A stretch of 64,000 bases of DNA. Origin: Chrysogorgia sp. JL179-B06. Taxonomy: Eukaryota; Cnidaria; Anthozoa; Scleralcyonacea; Chrysogorgiidae. Made by a program: the position numbers and the translations under genes. Location of the stretch: positions 124,001 through 188,000 of the forward strand of contig JAYKKM010000311.1 in the NCBI GenBank assembly GCA_035772405.1. The letters run 5' to 3'. The notes under the pieces were generated by a model. That model was given only the letters and a program-made list of their open reading frames with translations. It ran no database searches and was not told the origin of the DNA. Of the stretch, positions 10,438 through 19,779 are shown piece by piece (within the stretch, counting starts at the first letter, position 1; each line of letters opens with the position of its first letter).

Positions 10438-11609
10438 ATGGCCCGTGTGAAACAGACTCATAAAAATTTGGAAAGCGGAAAAACCATTGCACGGGTTGAA
10501 AGTAGGGGAAAAGATATTCCCAAAATGTTAAAACAACGCCGTCAACAGCAACAAGAATATCGTCAAATGGGACGGAATATTTCAGATGATGAACAAGCAT
10601 ACAGTCAAGAAATCACAAGAAAAACAAACGTCAACCATCGAACAACTAAAGACATTGCACAGTCTCCATTACATTTTGCTGTACCGATAACACCGTCCAG
10701 TCACAATACCCTCTGCAAGCGAAGACGTCGCCACGGCAAGCAAAGCTACCCTCTCTACCCCCGCAAGTAAATTCAACATCTCAAGAACAGTCCGGTTACA
10801 TACACCCTCTACTCCTGCAAGCGAAGTATAACACGTCGCCACAGCAAGCAAAGCTACCGTTTCTACCCCAGCAAGTAAACCACCCACCACCTCTATTATC
10901 GCAAGAACAGTATAATAGACCTCTTCAAACACCGCAAGCAAGGTATAATTTATCTCCTATTCCACCGCAAACGATTTCGCCGCCAGAGGTATATGAAATA
11001 CCGGGGCAAGAAGGTGAATTAGATAATTACATACACGAAATGCCCATTGATTTCTTTGGACAAATCCCTATTCCTTCACCTTCGAATTTAATACGAATGT
11101 GTGATGAAATGATACCCGTTCCCCAATTAATACAAATTGTGGACGAAGCAGCAAACGCTCTTCTCCCAACATTATCGCCTATTCCGCTACCACCTAGGGC
11201 TACAACACACCAACCATTATTTCCACGGTGTGAAGAAGAGGACGAAGAAGAAGAGGAAGATGACGACGATCGAGAAGTTTCGAACGATCCACCATTGAAG
11301 AAAAGATGCTTCATACGGTCTTTAATTTATATGAAACGTGAAAAAAAAGGCGATGAACATCATGAAGAAAAACGAATGACAATCTATTCGAATTATAATC
11401 AAGATATTATTTGTACACAACGCGATAAATATCGTGAGTTAGAGGGTCTCTATATTGAGAAACTATATATAAATAAACAATATTTGCAATGGCGTTCTAA
11501 GAAATTTACGAGCGATCTGATGGAAAAACGCTATGTAATGGATAATAATAAGGAAATACAAAAAAGAAAGAATGATTTAAAAAAAAGGAAAACCAAAGGT
11601 ATAAAATGA
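10438..11609 (+). CDS. Histone H3-tail-like leader on a Pro/Gln-rich protein, one frame change
   Basis: The frame opens at ATG 10438 with MARVKQTHKNLESGKTIARV. After Met, residues A1 R2 K4 Q5 T6 and G13 K14 coincide with the histone H3 tail (ARTKQTARKSTGGK), with V for T3. The first frame runs to 10770. From about 10650 the -1 frame is open without a stop to 11609 and carries two imperfect Pro/Gln repeats (QAKTSPRQAKLPSLPPQ and QAKYNTSPQQAKLPFLPQQ), then MPIDFFGQIPIPSP, a 13-residue acidic run near 11240, and a long Lys/Arg-rich C-terminus (EIQKRKNDLKKRKTKG). The total would be near 390 aa. A single-base change, a programmed shift or an intron could join the frames. A chromatin-directed role is inference from the leader only. 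Confidence 0.6.
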
Positions 11610-11647
11610 GAGTGTTGTAAATAAAAAAAGTAGTGTAGTGAAATATC

Positions 11648-12043
11648 ATGGAGGTGTGGAATATTATGGTAAAAGAACTGTCCCGTTTTGAAATAAAAAT
11701 CAATAAAAATATGGAACAAAGTGTGTGGAAATGTCTTGACGAACATGAGAATTTATTTAAAAATATTATTGCCCATTTAAAAATTCCACGTGAACTTTTG
11801 GATGTCTATAATCGCATGGATTGCCATGAAATTGGACAAATAATAGCATTTTTTGCTTTAATCCTGTGTTTTTTTAGATATAAACACATTGATAATGAGG
11901 AATATTATATAAAACTATTTGTACGTCAAACAATTTTAGATTTTAGAAATTCGCATCTTAAATTCATTGTATACCCCCATGATAAAAAACACACATGGTT
12001 TTGGTTGTGGAATATATTCTTTGAATTTTTTAAATTAGTCTAA
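11648..12043 (+). CDS. Unknown aromatic-rich protein, 131 aa
   Basis: ATG 11648, 38 nt after the previous stop, TAA at the 12041-12043 end. One hydrophobic stretch (IIAFFALILCFFRY, about residues 60-74) may span or touch a membrane, and the C-terminus is very aromatic (WFWLWNIFFEFF). The last bases overlap tail to tail with the converging gene 12035-13210. No family recognised. Confidence 0.5.
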   Translation: MEVWNIMVKELSRFEIKINKNMEQSVWKCLDEHENLFKNIIAHLKIPRELLDVYNRMDCHEIGQIIAFFALILCFFRYKHIDNEEYYIKLFVRQTILDFRNSHLKFIVYPHDKKHTWFWLWNIFFEFFKLV

Positions 12044-13210
12044 ATACAATTTTTCAATACTCTGTATTATAATGTCAGGATCTTCAAAGTTAATATTATA
12101 TGATTCTATAATACTCTTAGTAATAAAAGTAGATGATGTAGTATTATTAGATGTAATCCTTACCATTATAGAATAATTATATATTATATCCAAATGCGGG
12201 GGGTAATATTGTAAACTAATAGGTCTATTATTTTGTATAATACTATTATTTTTAACTATATCTGAAAATAAACTGATTTTAAACTTATAGGGTTTACTTG
12301 TCTTATAAAATAATTTAAACCAATAAGAGTAATTCTGACAATTTTTATAACAACAGGTACAGGGTGGGTGTTTCGTTATCATTAGCTTAACAATCTTATC
12401 GAGATTAAAAGTATAAACCCTATCGTTACTAGTTTTAAGTTTTGATATAGGGTTATGATTTTCGCAAAAGAAAATAAAACAACATGCAAGTTGATAAACT
12501 ATTTTCTCAAAAGTATTTAAATTATGTAGATAATAAAAAGTAGCCTTCAAATAAAACGGATCTATAAAATATAAATAAATACAGCAATATGTAAATTCAT
12601 GACTAAAACAACGATTAAGTCTATGTAATGTATTACAAAGATAAGATCCTCCATACCCTATCGCTTTAGGAATTGTAGTTTGCTCATCATTAATAGTAAT
12701 AGAAATAAAGTGGTAAATATCATTTCTTGGGTAACAACTTGTTTGAATTTCAATAAAAAAATTATCAGAATGATTATCATTCAAATGAAAAATAGATTTC
12801 ACTAATGTTTGAGAGGGTATTAATAGTAATTTCTGATAACGCTCACAGAGTTTTTCACCATAAATATAATATTTTCGTTGTGTATGAACAACTGGTATTA
12901 TATATTGTTGTTTATCTGTTAAGATTCGCCAATCCTTGCATTCATCTTGATGCTTTTCAGGTTTCATTTTTTCAATATAGGCGTAGTCTCCATACCCCTG
13001 ACCAATTTGTCTCGATTCAATTTCCATACATTCGATAATTCCCCCATAGTAATAGTCACATAAGTCACAGACGGCAAATAATAATCCAATGTATCGGTTA
13101 CGAAAATGTTGTATATAATAAACAATTTTCAATATCGTCTTAATATTGGGGCCGTGGTCATTAGCTTCTGCATAGCTTCTTTTATCACCAATGTTTAACG
13201 ACATTCTCAA
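12035..13210 (-). CDS. Unknown 391-aa protein
   Basis: The longest intact frame of element A, ATG at 13210 or 13204. It is rich in Tyr, Asn, Ile and Cys. A Cys cluster HPPCTCCYKNCQ lies near residue 300, and QLACCFIFFCEN near 250; these might bind metal, but spacing fits no finger I know. There is no obvious signal peptide or long membrane segment. Its size and central position would suit a capsid or replication protein, but I see no polymerase, helicase or jelly-roll signature. It converges on 11648-12043 with a 9-nt overlap. Confidence 0.6.
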   Translation of the reverse strand: MRMSLNIGDKRSYAEANDHGPNIKTILKIVYYIQHFRNRYIGLLFAVCDLCDYYYGGIIECMEIESRQIGQGYGDYAYIEKMKPEKHQDECKDWRILTDKQQYIIPVVHTQRKYYIYGEKLCERYQKLLLIPSQTLVKSIFHLNDNHSDNFFIEIQTSCYPRNDIYHFISITINDEQTTIPKAIGYGGSYLCNTLHRLNRCFSHEFTYCCIYLYFIDPFYLKATFYYLHNLNTFEKIVYQLACCFIFFCENHNPISKLKTSNDRVYTFNLDKIVKLMITKHPPCTCCYKNCQNYSYWFKLFYKTSKPYKFKISLFSDIVKNNSIIQNNRPISLQYYPPHLDIIYNYSIMVRITSNNTTSSTFITKSIIESYNINFEDPDIIIQSIEKLYLD

Positions 13211-13365
13211 AAACGAATGATGGAACGCGTTTGTTAAAGAAATCGACTTGTATATATACTATTTTCCCATTCTTATTATATATATTTCTACATGTAGAAT
13301 TTAACACGATTTTGATCAAAATTTGAAAAAAGTATTATTGTATGTATAAACTAATCCCACGACTA

Positions 13366-13974
13366 TATAATATATCAACTGATTTGACATGTGTGTGTTT
13401 TAGAACAACATTAGGGATTCGTGTCTTTAATCCCACAACACAGCATTGCGGCAACTAATCCCCAAGTATTTGTTGAGAAGGAATCGCTAATTATGGATTC
13501 GCGTCTCTAATTCCTACAACACACATTCATTGTACATGAGTATCACAAATCATCGGGATGACATGAAAGCTTTAATCAACGAACTCTGATTGGTCAAACT
13601 AATCTACCCCCAGTAACACATAGTTACGCAGGATGCAATTATAAAACCCGATGTAGGGTCGAAAATAATTAATATCAGTCTGAGTGTAGGAGAGAGAGAG
13701 ATGGCAAAAATATTTGAGAAGAAGAGCAGCGAAATTAAAGAAGCAGATGACTACATCCCGTTAGAGACAACTGAGAATCAACAGGAAAAATCTGAAGAGA
13801 TTATCGAAGAGTTGTATAGGGGTAAATATAATTGTGCATTAAACAAATGTAAAGAAGAAATATCCCAAGAACGACAGAAATTATTTTTATCGCATATCAC
13901 ACATATAATGGATTGTGAATGTTACCAGTTTAAGGGAGAGAGACCCAGTTATCGTGAAGTAACTCTTCTCGAAC
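13366..13974. repeat. Inner inverted duplication of element A, left copy
   Basis: About 610 bp matching 17228-17852 in reverse complement. It holds the motifs TTAGGGATTCGTGTC and TTATGGATTCGCGTC, the CCAAT/TATA promoter and almost all of the gene 13701-13991. Similarity stops abruptly at CTCGAACTT (13965-13974). Confidence 0.85.
13587..13647 (+). promoter_or_regulatory. CCAAT/TATA promoter of the 96-aa gene
   Basis: CTGATTGGTCAAAC is followed about 45 bp later by AATTATAAAACCC and then ATG 13701. It is preceded by a conserved module ACATGAAAGCTTTAATCAACGA that recurs near 8515 and 17645. Confidence 0.65.
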
Positions 13975-13991
13975 TTTTTGAGTGGGAATAG
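13701..13991 (+). CDS. Unknown charged protein, 96 aa
   Basis: ATG 13701 follows AGGAGAGAGAGAG, about 55 bp after a TATA box. The protein is rich in Glu and Lys (IFEKKSSEIKEADDYIP, EEIIEELYRGKYNC) with four Cys (CALNKC, CECYQF) in its second half, and ends LLELFEWE. The C-terminal codons overlap the 3' end of the integrase gene on the other strand. A damaged inverted copy lies at 17225-17519. Conservation of the protein between the two copies with mostly silent or conservative differences suggests it was a real gene. Family not recognised. Confidence 0.6.
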   Translation: MAKIFEKKSSEIKEADDYIPLETTENQQEKSEEIIEELYRGKYNCALNKCKEEISQERQKLFLSHITHIMDCECYQFKGERPSYREVTLLELFEWE

Positions 13992-14679
13992 GATAATTTA
14001 AATGATCACGTACTATTTTATTTTTTACTTTACGTATTTGTCCTTTTTTTTCTTCGCGATAAATTTCAAAAGGTGTTGCACCAGCTAATGCTTTATGTGG
14101 GGAATTATTATAACGATTAACAATAAGGGGTAAATACTGAATATAGTCAAATTCTCCAGTCATTGTTAAAACACGACGAACCATTGATTTTAAAGTTCCA
14201 ATTACACGTTCCACATGGGATGCTTTTATTTCTCTATTATACGTATGAAATACTTCAAAATTATATTTTTTACTTAATTTCGTACGTATATCTTGAAATT
14301 CTGTTCCTTCATCACTTTGAATTTTAAGAGGTGCTATTCCTTCTTCAATAAGAATACTTTCAAATTTATTTTTAACATTATTAGACGTTTTCTTTTTTAT
14401 TAATTTTACCCAACAAAATCTTGAAAAAATATCAATACACACCAACCAATAACGATATTGATTATTATATCGGGCTAAATCTTTATTTTCAGCTAAATCA
14501 ATTTCCCATTGTTCATTATTTTTATTAACAGCATATTTCAAACGTCTATATATTTTTTTACTACTACTATGTAATCTATAATTAGAATAATCATCATCAG
14601 TTAATGTCTCTCCTTTTAATAATCTTGAAGCTTTTTCAATAAAGTCAGCAGAAAATTTAGTTTTTTTCTTTTTATTCAT
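13930..14679 (-). CDS. Polinton/retrovirus-type DDE integrase
   Basis: 249 aa, ATG 14679, intact. The core shows the three acidic positions: D in NNEQWEIDLAENKDL (about residue 57), D in IQSDEGTEF (about 122) and E in ASHVERVIGTL (about 156), with 33 residues between the last two. The same spacing is seen in the integrase of element B. The segment YRYWLVCIDIFSRFCWVKL is typical of the RNase H fold of Polinton integrases, and LPLIVNRYNNSPHKAL matches the usual end of the core. No chromodomain follows, unlike in element B, and the N-terminal zinc domain is short or absent. It would join the element ends to target DNA in the nucleus. It begins 2 nt after the stop of the 175-aa gene upstream. Confidence 0.88.
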   Translation of the reverse strand: MNKKKKTKFSADFIEKASRLLKGETLTDDDYSNYRLHSSSKKIYRRLKYAVNKNNEQWEIDLAENKDLARYNNQYRYWLVCIDIFSRFCWVKLIKKKTSNNVKNKFESILIEEGIAPLKIQSDEGTEFQDIRTKLSKKYNFEVFHTYNREIKASHVERVIGTLKSMVRRVLTMTGEFDYIQYLPLIVNRYNNSPHKALAGATPFEIYREEKKGQIRKVKNKIVRDHLNYPIPTQKVREELLHDNWVSLP

Positions 14680-14681
14680 TT

Positions 14682-15209
14682 CTAAAATAAATAAATAAAA
14701 TAAATATAATATTCTTCAAGTTCATCAACGAGTTCTTTATCGCGTAATATCCCCATAAAATCAACTTCTATATTTTTACAGGCTAACTCTTTATTTATAG
14801 TATTACCGTACAAACATAATGTATCTTGTATATTTTTACAAAATCTAAAACGATAATAAAATATTTCTGAAATTACTGATGGATTTAAACGGTAACAAAC
14901 CTCATCATCATCACTTTCTACTTTTATTTTCTTAATCTTTTCGACATCGTTGTCGTCGTCATCGTCGACGTCGTCGTCAAAATTGAGTGTGATAAGGGGT
15001 TTCTTTTTCTTTAATACTCGTTTTTTGACTGTGGTAGGTGGGGATTTATGGCCTGTCGCATGATTATACTTTCTTAGGGCAATGATATATTCATCCAAGG
15101 AATCTTTCTTTTTAATATGAAAACTACCCCAGTCATCAGACCATACGATTTCACTTGACGTTGCGTTGTTGTTGCTGGTTGTTGGTGTTGGATCATCGTC
15201 AAATTCCAT
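14682..15209 (-). CDS. Unknown acidic/basic protein upstream of integrase, 175 aa
   Basis: ATG 15209 to TAG 14682-14684, two bases before the integrase ATG, so the two may share a transcript. The protein opens with a Ser/Thr/Asn-rich region, then SDDWGSFHIKKKDSLDEYI, a basic stretch (VKKRVLKKKKP) that could be a nuclear signal, an Asp tract (DDDVDDDDDND), and a folded-looking C-terminal third (YRLNPSVISEIFYYRFRFC). No known family. It might supply the N-terminal part that the short integrase lacks, but that is inference. Confidence 0.5.
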   Translation of the reverse strand: MEFDDDPTPTTSNNNATSSEIVWSDDWGSFHIKKKDSLDEYIIALRKYNHATGHKSPPTTVKKRVLKKKKPLITLNFDDDVDDDDDNDVEKIKKIKVESDDDEVCYRLNPSVISEIFYYRFRFCKNIQDTLCLYGNTINKELACKNIEVDFMGILRDKELVDELEEYYIYFIYLF

Positions 15210-15846
15210 TGCATTGGATAAGATAAACTAAATTAATCAAAATTTGTTTCTTGCATAACAATGCAGTTCAATATGAACACAAAAAGTTGGCATTATGACA
15301 GTTGATAAACTAAGTTAATCAGAATTTGTTTCTTGACATTATAACAGTTGATAAATTTGTATAAAAATGCAGTTCAATAATAATATATCTCACAGCTGTG
15401 TTACCAATATACACCTAAAATCGAAGGTAAATCTTATTAACAAACAAATAATTTGATAATTGTGATATTGATACCCTGACGAGTACACTTTACTTATACC
15501 AATTGTGGAAGGTTAAGCATATTATAAACAATGACAATTTATCTCCTTAAAATTTAATAGCGAGTTAAATTCTAGTTGCCTTACCTTGACAAGAGTCAAA
15601 GATTAAATTCGCAAGCACAACCAGGCTAAAGCACAGCTGCCAGAAGTTCATCACTAAAGCAGAACACGTTATATGACGGTTGACGAATGAAGCTCTCTTC
15701 ACAAAGTATGATGGCCCTCGTAGCTAAAGACATTTTATTTTGTTTCTGTTGGCGAGTTCCGAACATTTGAACATTTGATAGTTTACACATCCGGCGATTA
15801 TACGAACATCTACGAGTTACGTCATAAAACGTCATAAAACTCGTCA
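15210..15846. other. Non-coding region with short direct repeats
   Basis: TTGATAAACTAAGTTAATCA plus AATTTGTTTCTTG and ATGCAGTTCAATA strings repeat at 15225-15380. The rest, up to ACGTCATAAAACGTCATAAA at about 15820, has no gene I can support. Confidence 0.5.
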
Positions 15847-16642
15847 TTTAAAGCAATCTCGTACCCAGAGCCTGCGAAGGGGAAACGGAGGCTCTGGGGA
15901 ACTCCGATGAAACTCGTCATTTGATTGGTTGATGCTGAGCTCTCGCACCAGTTTCTTTAGGAGCTAATTGCTCGAGCTTCGAATCGCGGTTTAAAAATAA
16001 ACCGATATATTTTTCAGAACTATGGCTGGTAAAGATTTATTCGATACACCTGCAACACATAATTATACACGACAGACTCAAAATACAATGGAACACATGA
16101 AATAAGTTAAAACTTAAAACTATTATTAATATTATTCTCGCTTCGTCGCTAAACAAACATCCATCGTCTGACTCGTCTCGTAATTCTTCGCAGTTTCGCC
16201 TCAGAACTTTAAAATTATATTAGAGACTACAAGGTCGATGTAGTTTAGCCAAAGTTCTTGACATAAAGAACAATTCCTTACATTTTAATGTGTTCTGTGT
16301 AACCTGAGCCTACCTGAGCGGCTGAGCCGATCACTGCCGACGGGGCGACGCGGACATATAAAACACTCTCGTCAATCCTACGGTTGACGATTTAGCGAAA
16401 AGCTAAGAAAGACCATTTGTATCGCAACGCTTTGCCAAGAGCTTTGTAAAACATACTGGGCCCTTCTTTATCGGTAAACAAATATTTTTCCTGGTCTTCG
16501 AACAAGCTAAACATCGTCGATAACAGTAGCAAATTATAGAGAACTGGGAACCAGAGGACTGGGAACAAAAACCCAAATTTGGGGACTTTTTCATCGGAGT
16601 TCCCCAGAGCCTCTGTTTTCTTGGAACGAGATTGAATTTAAA
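15847..16642. mobile_element. Non-autonomous TIR element inside element A
   Basis: 796 bp bounded by TTTAAA and inverted ends: CAATCTCGTACCCAGAGCCT on the left, and on the right the reverse complement of a close match, followed by GGAACTCCGATGAA / TTCATCGGAGTTCC. No transposase. The right end meets the 3' end of the gene at 16638-17192. Confidence 0.65.
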
Positions 16643-17192
16643 GTCGATCGACTATACATAGTTCCGCGAAGAGGTCTGGGCACGAGACACAGCAACCCAA
16701 GTCAAGATTAGTGTGCTGCCTACGGCAGCAACTAAATTCCTTATCATACATAGTCAGTACAGATCGTTCATTAACCTCATCTTCTAATTTACGAAACAAA
16801 CATGCAGCAAATAAAAGACATTCAAACAAACTACAATGATACAATAAACATGTTGGTTCGCTAGTATGATACAAACAATTTATTGGTTTAAGATTATAAA
16901 ACGAAAGTAAATGATCGTACTTCTCAATTCCAAAATATTCAAGATTAACACAATATAAAATAGTTTTTTTTTGAAGTGTTTTAACTAAAGAAGATTCTTT
17001 ATCACAACCTTTATACCCGATAATAGCATTCGGGGAAAAAACATTACGAAATAAAAAACTTAATCTATTTATAAGTTCACTTTGACTAAAATAATCTCTT
17101 GATTGTTTTTCAGATAAATAGTCTAAACCATGACATCGATATTGATAGTAGATGGTAGAACGTTCCCTTCGAGTTAGTTCTTTTGACATCAT
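16638..17192 (-). CDS. Unknown protein, 184 aa, C-terminus probably replaced
   Basis: ATG 17192 (a second ATG follows at once). The N-terminal 135 residues (RRERSTIYYQYRCHGLDYLS, INRLSFLFRNVFSPNAIIGY, then two Cys/Leu-rich helices ending LLFAACLFRKLEDE) look like a genuine globular protein. The last 35 residues (CCRRQHTNLDLGCCVSCPDL) differ in composition and run into the inserted element 15847-16642, so the original end may have been lost. Family not recognised. Confidence 0.4.
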   Translation of the reverse strand: MMSKELTRRERSTIYYQYRCHGLDYLSEKQSRDYFSQSELINRLSFLFRNVFSPNAIIGYKGCDKESSLVKTLQKKTILYCVNLEYFGIEKYDHLLSFYNLKPINCLYHTSEPTCLLYHCSLFECLLFAACLFRKLEDEVNERSVLTMYDKEFSCCRRQHTNLDLGCCVSCPDLFAELCIVDRL

Positions 17193-17224
17193 AACAATGA
17201 TAAATAAAATACTTCTTCGTTTGA

Positions 17225-17519
17225 AGTTCGAGAAGAGTTACTTCACGATAACTGGGTCTCTCTCCCTTAAACCCTTAAACTGGTAACATTCACAATCCAT
17301 TATATGAGTGATATGGTATAAAAATAATTTTTGTCGTTCTTGGGATATTTCTTATTTACATTTGTTTAATACACAATTATATTTACCCATATACAACTCC
17401 TCGATACTCTCTTCAGATTTTTTCTGTTGATTATCAGTTGTCTCTAACGGGATGTAGTCATCTGCTTCTTTAATTTCTGTTTCGCTGTTCGCGTTCTTCT
17501 TCTCAAATCTTTTTGCCAT
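17225..17519 (-). pseudogene. Damaged inverted copy of the 96-aa gene
   Basis: From ATG 17519 the frame matches 13701-13991 (KEADDYIPLETT, GKYNC, HIMDCECYQFKG). It has a three-codon insertion near the start, a TAA after NKCK, and a duplicated GTTTAAGG that shifts the frame near the end. Confidence 0.75.
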
Positions 17520-17852
17520 ACTCTCTCTCTTGCACTCAGACGGATATTAATTATTTTCGAACCTACATCAGGTTTTATAATAGCATCCTGCGTTACTATG
17601 CGTTACTGTGGGGTAGGATGGTTGGACCAATCAGAGCTCGTTCATTAAAGCTTTCATGTCATACAGATGATTTGTGATACTCATGAACAATGATTGTGTG
17701 TTGTGGGAATTAGAGACGCGAATCCATAATTAGCGATTTCTTCTAAACAAATACTCTGGGATTAGTTGACCATATGGTGTGTTGTGGGATTAAAGACACA
17801 AATCCCTAATTTTGTTCTAAAACACACACTCGTCAAATCAGTTGATATATTA
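17228..17852. repeat. Inner inverted duplication of element A, right copy
   Basis: Reverse complement of 13366-13974. Together the copies flank a 3.25-kb segment with the integrase, the 175-aa and the 184-aa genes. Recombination between them could invert that segment. Confidence 0.85.
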
Positions 17853-18071
17853 AATATTCTTTGTTTACGTATAATCCTTTCCGCGGTGAGCGCTCTTTAA
17901 CAATGAATAGGACGAGTCATCATGCTCTATTTTTGTCAACCAGACTATATTACGCGATCATGAGTTCGCTCACTATCTTTGAGCAAAACAATAATTGAGG
18001 CGAAACGACTTTGAGTTGGGGCGCAACGACTGCAAGGGGCGAAATGACTATAGGGGCTTTATTCGCTAATA

Positions 18072-18612
18072 CGCATTTTCTCATATAACATCTGATCTTC
18101 ACATTTTAAGTAGACGAAACCTACAGCGTTCGATTCGCCAGATTCAAGTGATCATTTCGATATAGAATTTATTTAAATCGGACAAAAACACAACATTTCA
18201 TGATTAATATTACGGAGTTTCACGCGATAAATGTCAACACAGTATAATAATATTTCCCTGTCCTTCGGCTGTCCTTTCCGTCTTCATGATTGATCTCTCA
18301 TCTGTGTTTCTCTCATCTTGGAGAGAATCTTTGCAATGGTTTGCGGGTTTACAGGTCTCGGTAAACTTTTCCAACAGCGATTCATTGCCAATAAAACGAA
18401 AGTCCGAACTCGCTTCAATTCGCTTGCATGCCTTGACAACGACTATATCAGCCATGTTGTCATGTTGACGTTTCGCCCACGGTTCTGCCAGTTCTTTCTT
18501 TAATCTCTCATCTGTGTTTCTCTCAGTCATCCAGTTATCTTGGAGAGAATCTTTGCATTAATTTGCGGGTTTACAGGTCTCGTAAATGCTTTTCAGACTG
18601 CGATTCATTGCA
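18072..18612. repeat. Second inverted duplication, left arm
   Basis: Pairs with about 19780-20310 in reverse complement at high identity. Inside, a unit with CTCTCATCTGTGTTTCTCTC, GGAGAGAATCTTTGCA and TTTGCGGGTTTACAGGTCTC occurs twice in tandem (about 18293-18365 and 18505-18585). The minus strand is open for 98 aa (MTERNTDERLKKELAEPW...), but the frame mostly follows the repeat and I do not accept it as a gene. Confidence 0.8.
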
Positions 18613-19100
18613 ATAAAACCTGACTAAGGAAAATCCTCTGTTTTGACAGCGGTGATCCCGCGTTTCCCGTTCGTTAGTTAGAACGTGAAGTTCGATTTGG
18701 TAAACGTGTCGCTTGAATGGAAAATTTATAGTCGCGAGGCTTGCTCGTTTCAAGTAAATGTTTTTCGAATTAGATGTATGGCGTTCAAATGGTCACATTG
18801 AATTTTGACATTATAAACGCCCCATATGATTACCGTATATTTTATTTTAATATTACAAAGGCTAAGCTATATGATCGCCTTTATACGGGGTTTATATTCT
18901 ACATTCTATTTATTTGATCCTCCATGCTAATGTGCTATAGAAAATTTCTAGCATCATCCTGAACACTTCTACAGGCAACCTCGTAGTATTATGAATATAA
19001 TTACACGTTCTTAATCCCAATCCCTAATTAATACGCGTCGTTAATCCTAAACACCATCTCATTGTTCACGGCTTGGATTGAACGAGATCTGATTGGTCAA
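18613..19100. other. Spacer between repeat arms
   Basis: AT-rich DNA; includes one GTTAATCCTAAACACC and AATACGCGTCGTTAATCC motif near 19025-19045 like those upstream of other genes in the element. Confidence 0.5.
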
Positions 19101-19128
19101 CCGCTAACCCATATCCGTAATTATAAAA
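19091..19128 (+). promoter_or_regulatory. CCAAT/TATA promoter of the right VWGY gene
   Basis: TGATTGGTCAACCGCTAACCC is followed by GTAATTATAAAAACAACC near 19117, then ATG 19212. This matches the promoter of the paralogue at the left end in order and spacing. Confidence 0.65.
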
Positions 19129-19211
19129 ACAACCGTGTGAACAACGATCTCAAACTCTCAAGTGTAAACAAAGAAAGAAAAACTGGCGAGAACGAAACAG
19201 ACCCGCAGAAG

Positions 19212-19556
19212 ATGGAAACCCAAACAACACCAACACCAACAAGCGAGGATGAGTTGTTCGAATTCGATGAGTATCGAGTTGAGGAAGAAGGAAAAGATGA
19301 AGAAACAGAGGGAAAGAAGATTGAGCAAAAGAAGACTACCGACAGAGCAGAACGAGAAGAGCAGACTACCGACCGACCCCTACAAAGAGAACCCTGCGCA
19401 ACGAGATGTTAAATAGACGAGGCATTATAATCCTTTAGCGATGATGATGAAGATGATGAAGATGATGATGAAGACAAGGGCGTCTTTAAAGTTTGGGGGT
19501 ATACCGACACTGGAGGTAAACAATTTTATTTTTACGAATCTATAGTAACAGTTTAG
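19212..19556 (+). pseudogene. VWGY/FYE protein, right-end copy, degenerate or spliced
   Basis: ATG 19212 opens METQTTPTPTSEDELFEFDE and an acidic/charged stretch. Two TAA codons in the same frame (near 19409 and 19427) precede a second part in the same frame from 19437 (SDDDEDDEDDDEDKGVF, then KVWGYTDTGGKQFYFYESI) to TAG 19554-19556. TCCTTTAG just before the second part could be a splice acceptor, in which case both stops lie in an intron; otherwise the copy is dead. It is the paralogue of 7958-8344 and sits symmetrically near the opposite end. Confidence 0.55.
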
Positions 19557-19779
19557 TGATAGAACGAACACGGTAAATCGTGACATTTTTTATGATAGAG
19601 AAACTATGACTTTTATTCGTGTGCATGATAATATATAATGCATGTTATTTTATTATTACTTGGGCTACTTGTGGTAAGCACAAGTCTTAAATGTGTTCGT
19701 CGTGTTCGTCATTTTTACGTCGAGAGAATGTAATTATTGCGTGGGCGATTTCCGGCAGTTTTATAGTCAGTTTTATAGT

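Noticed and set aside
18234..18530. 98-aa frame MTERNTDERLKKELAEPW... and its inverted counterpart
   Set aside because: It follows a direct and inverted DNA repeat, the other copy is not open throughout, and I see no domain.
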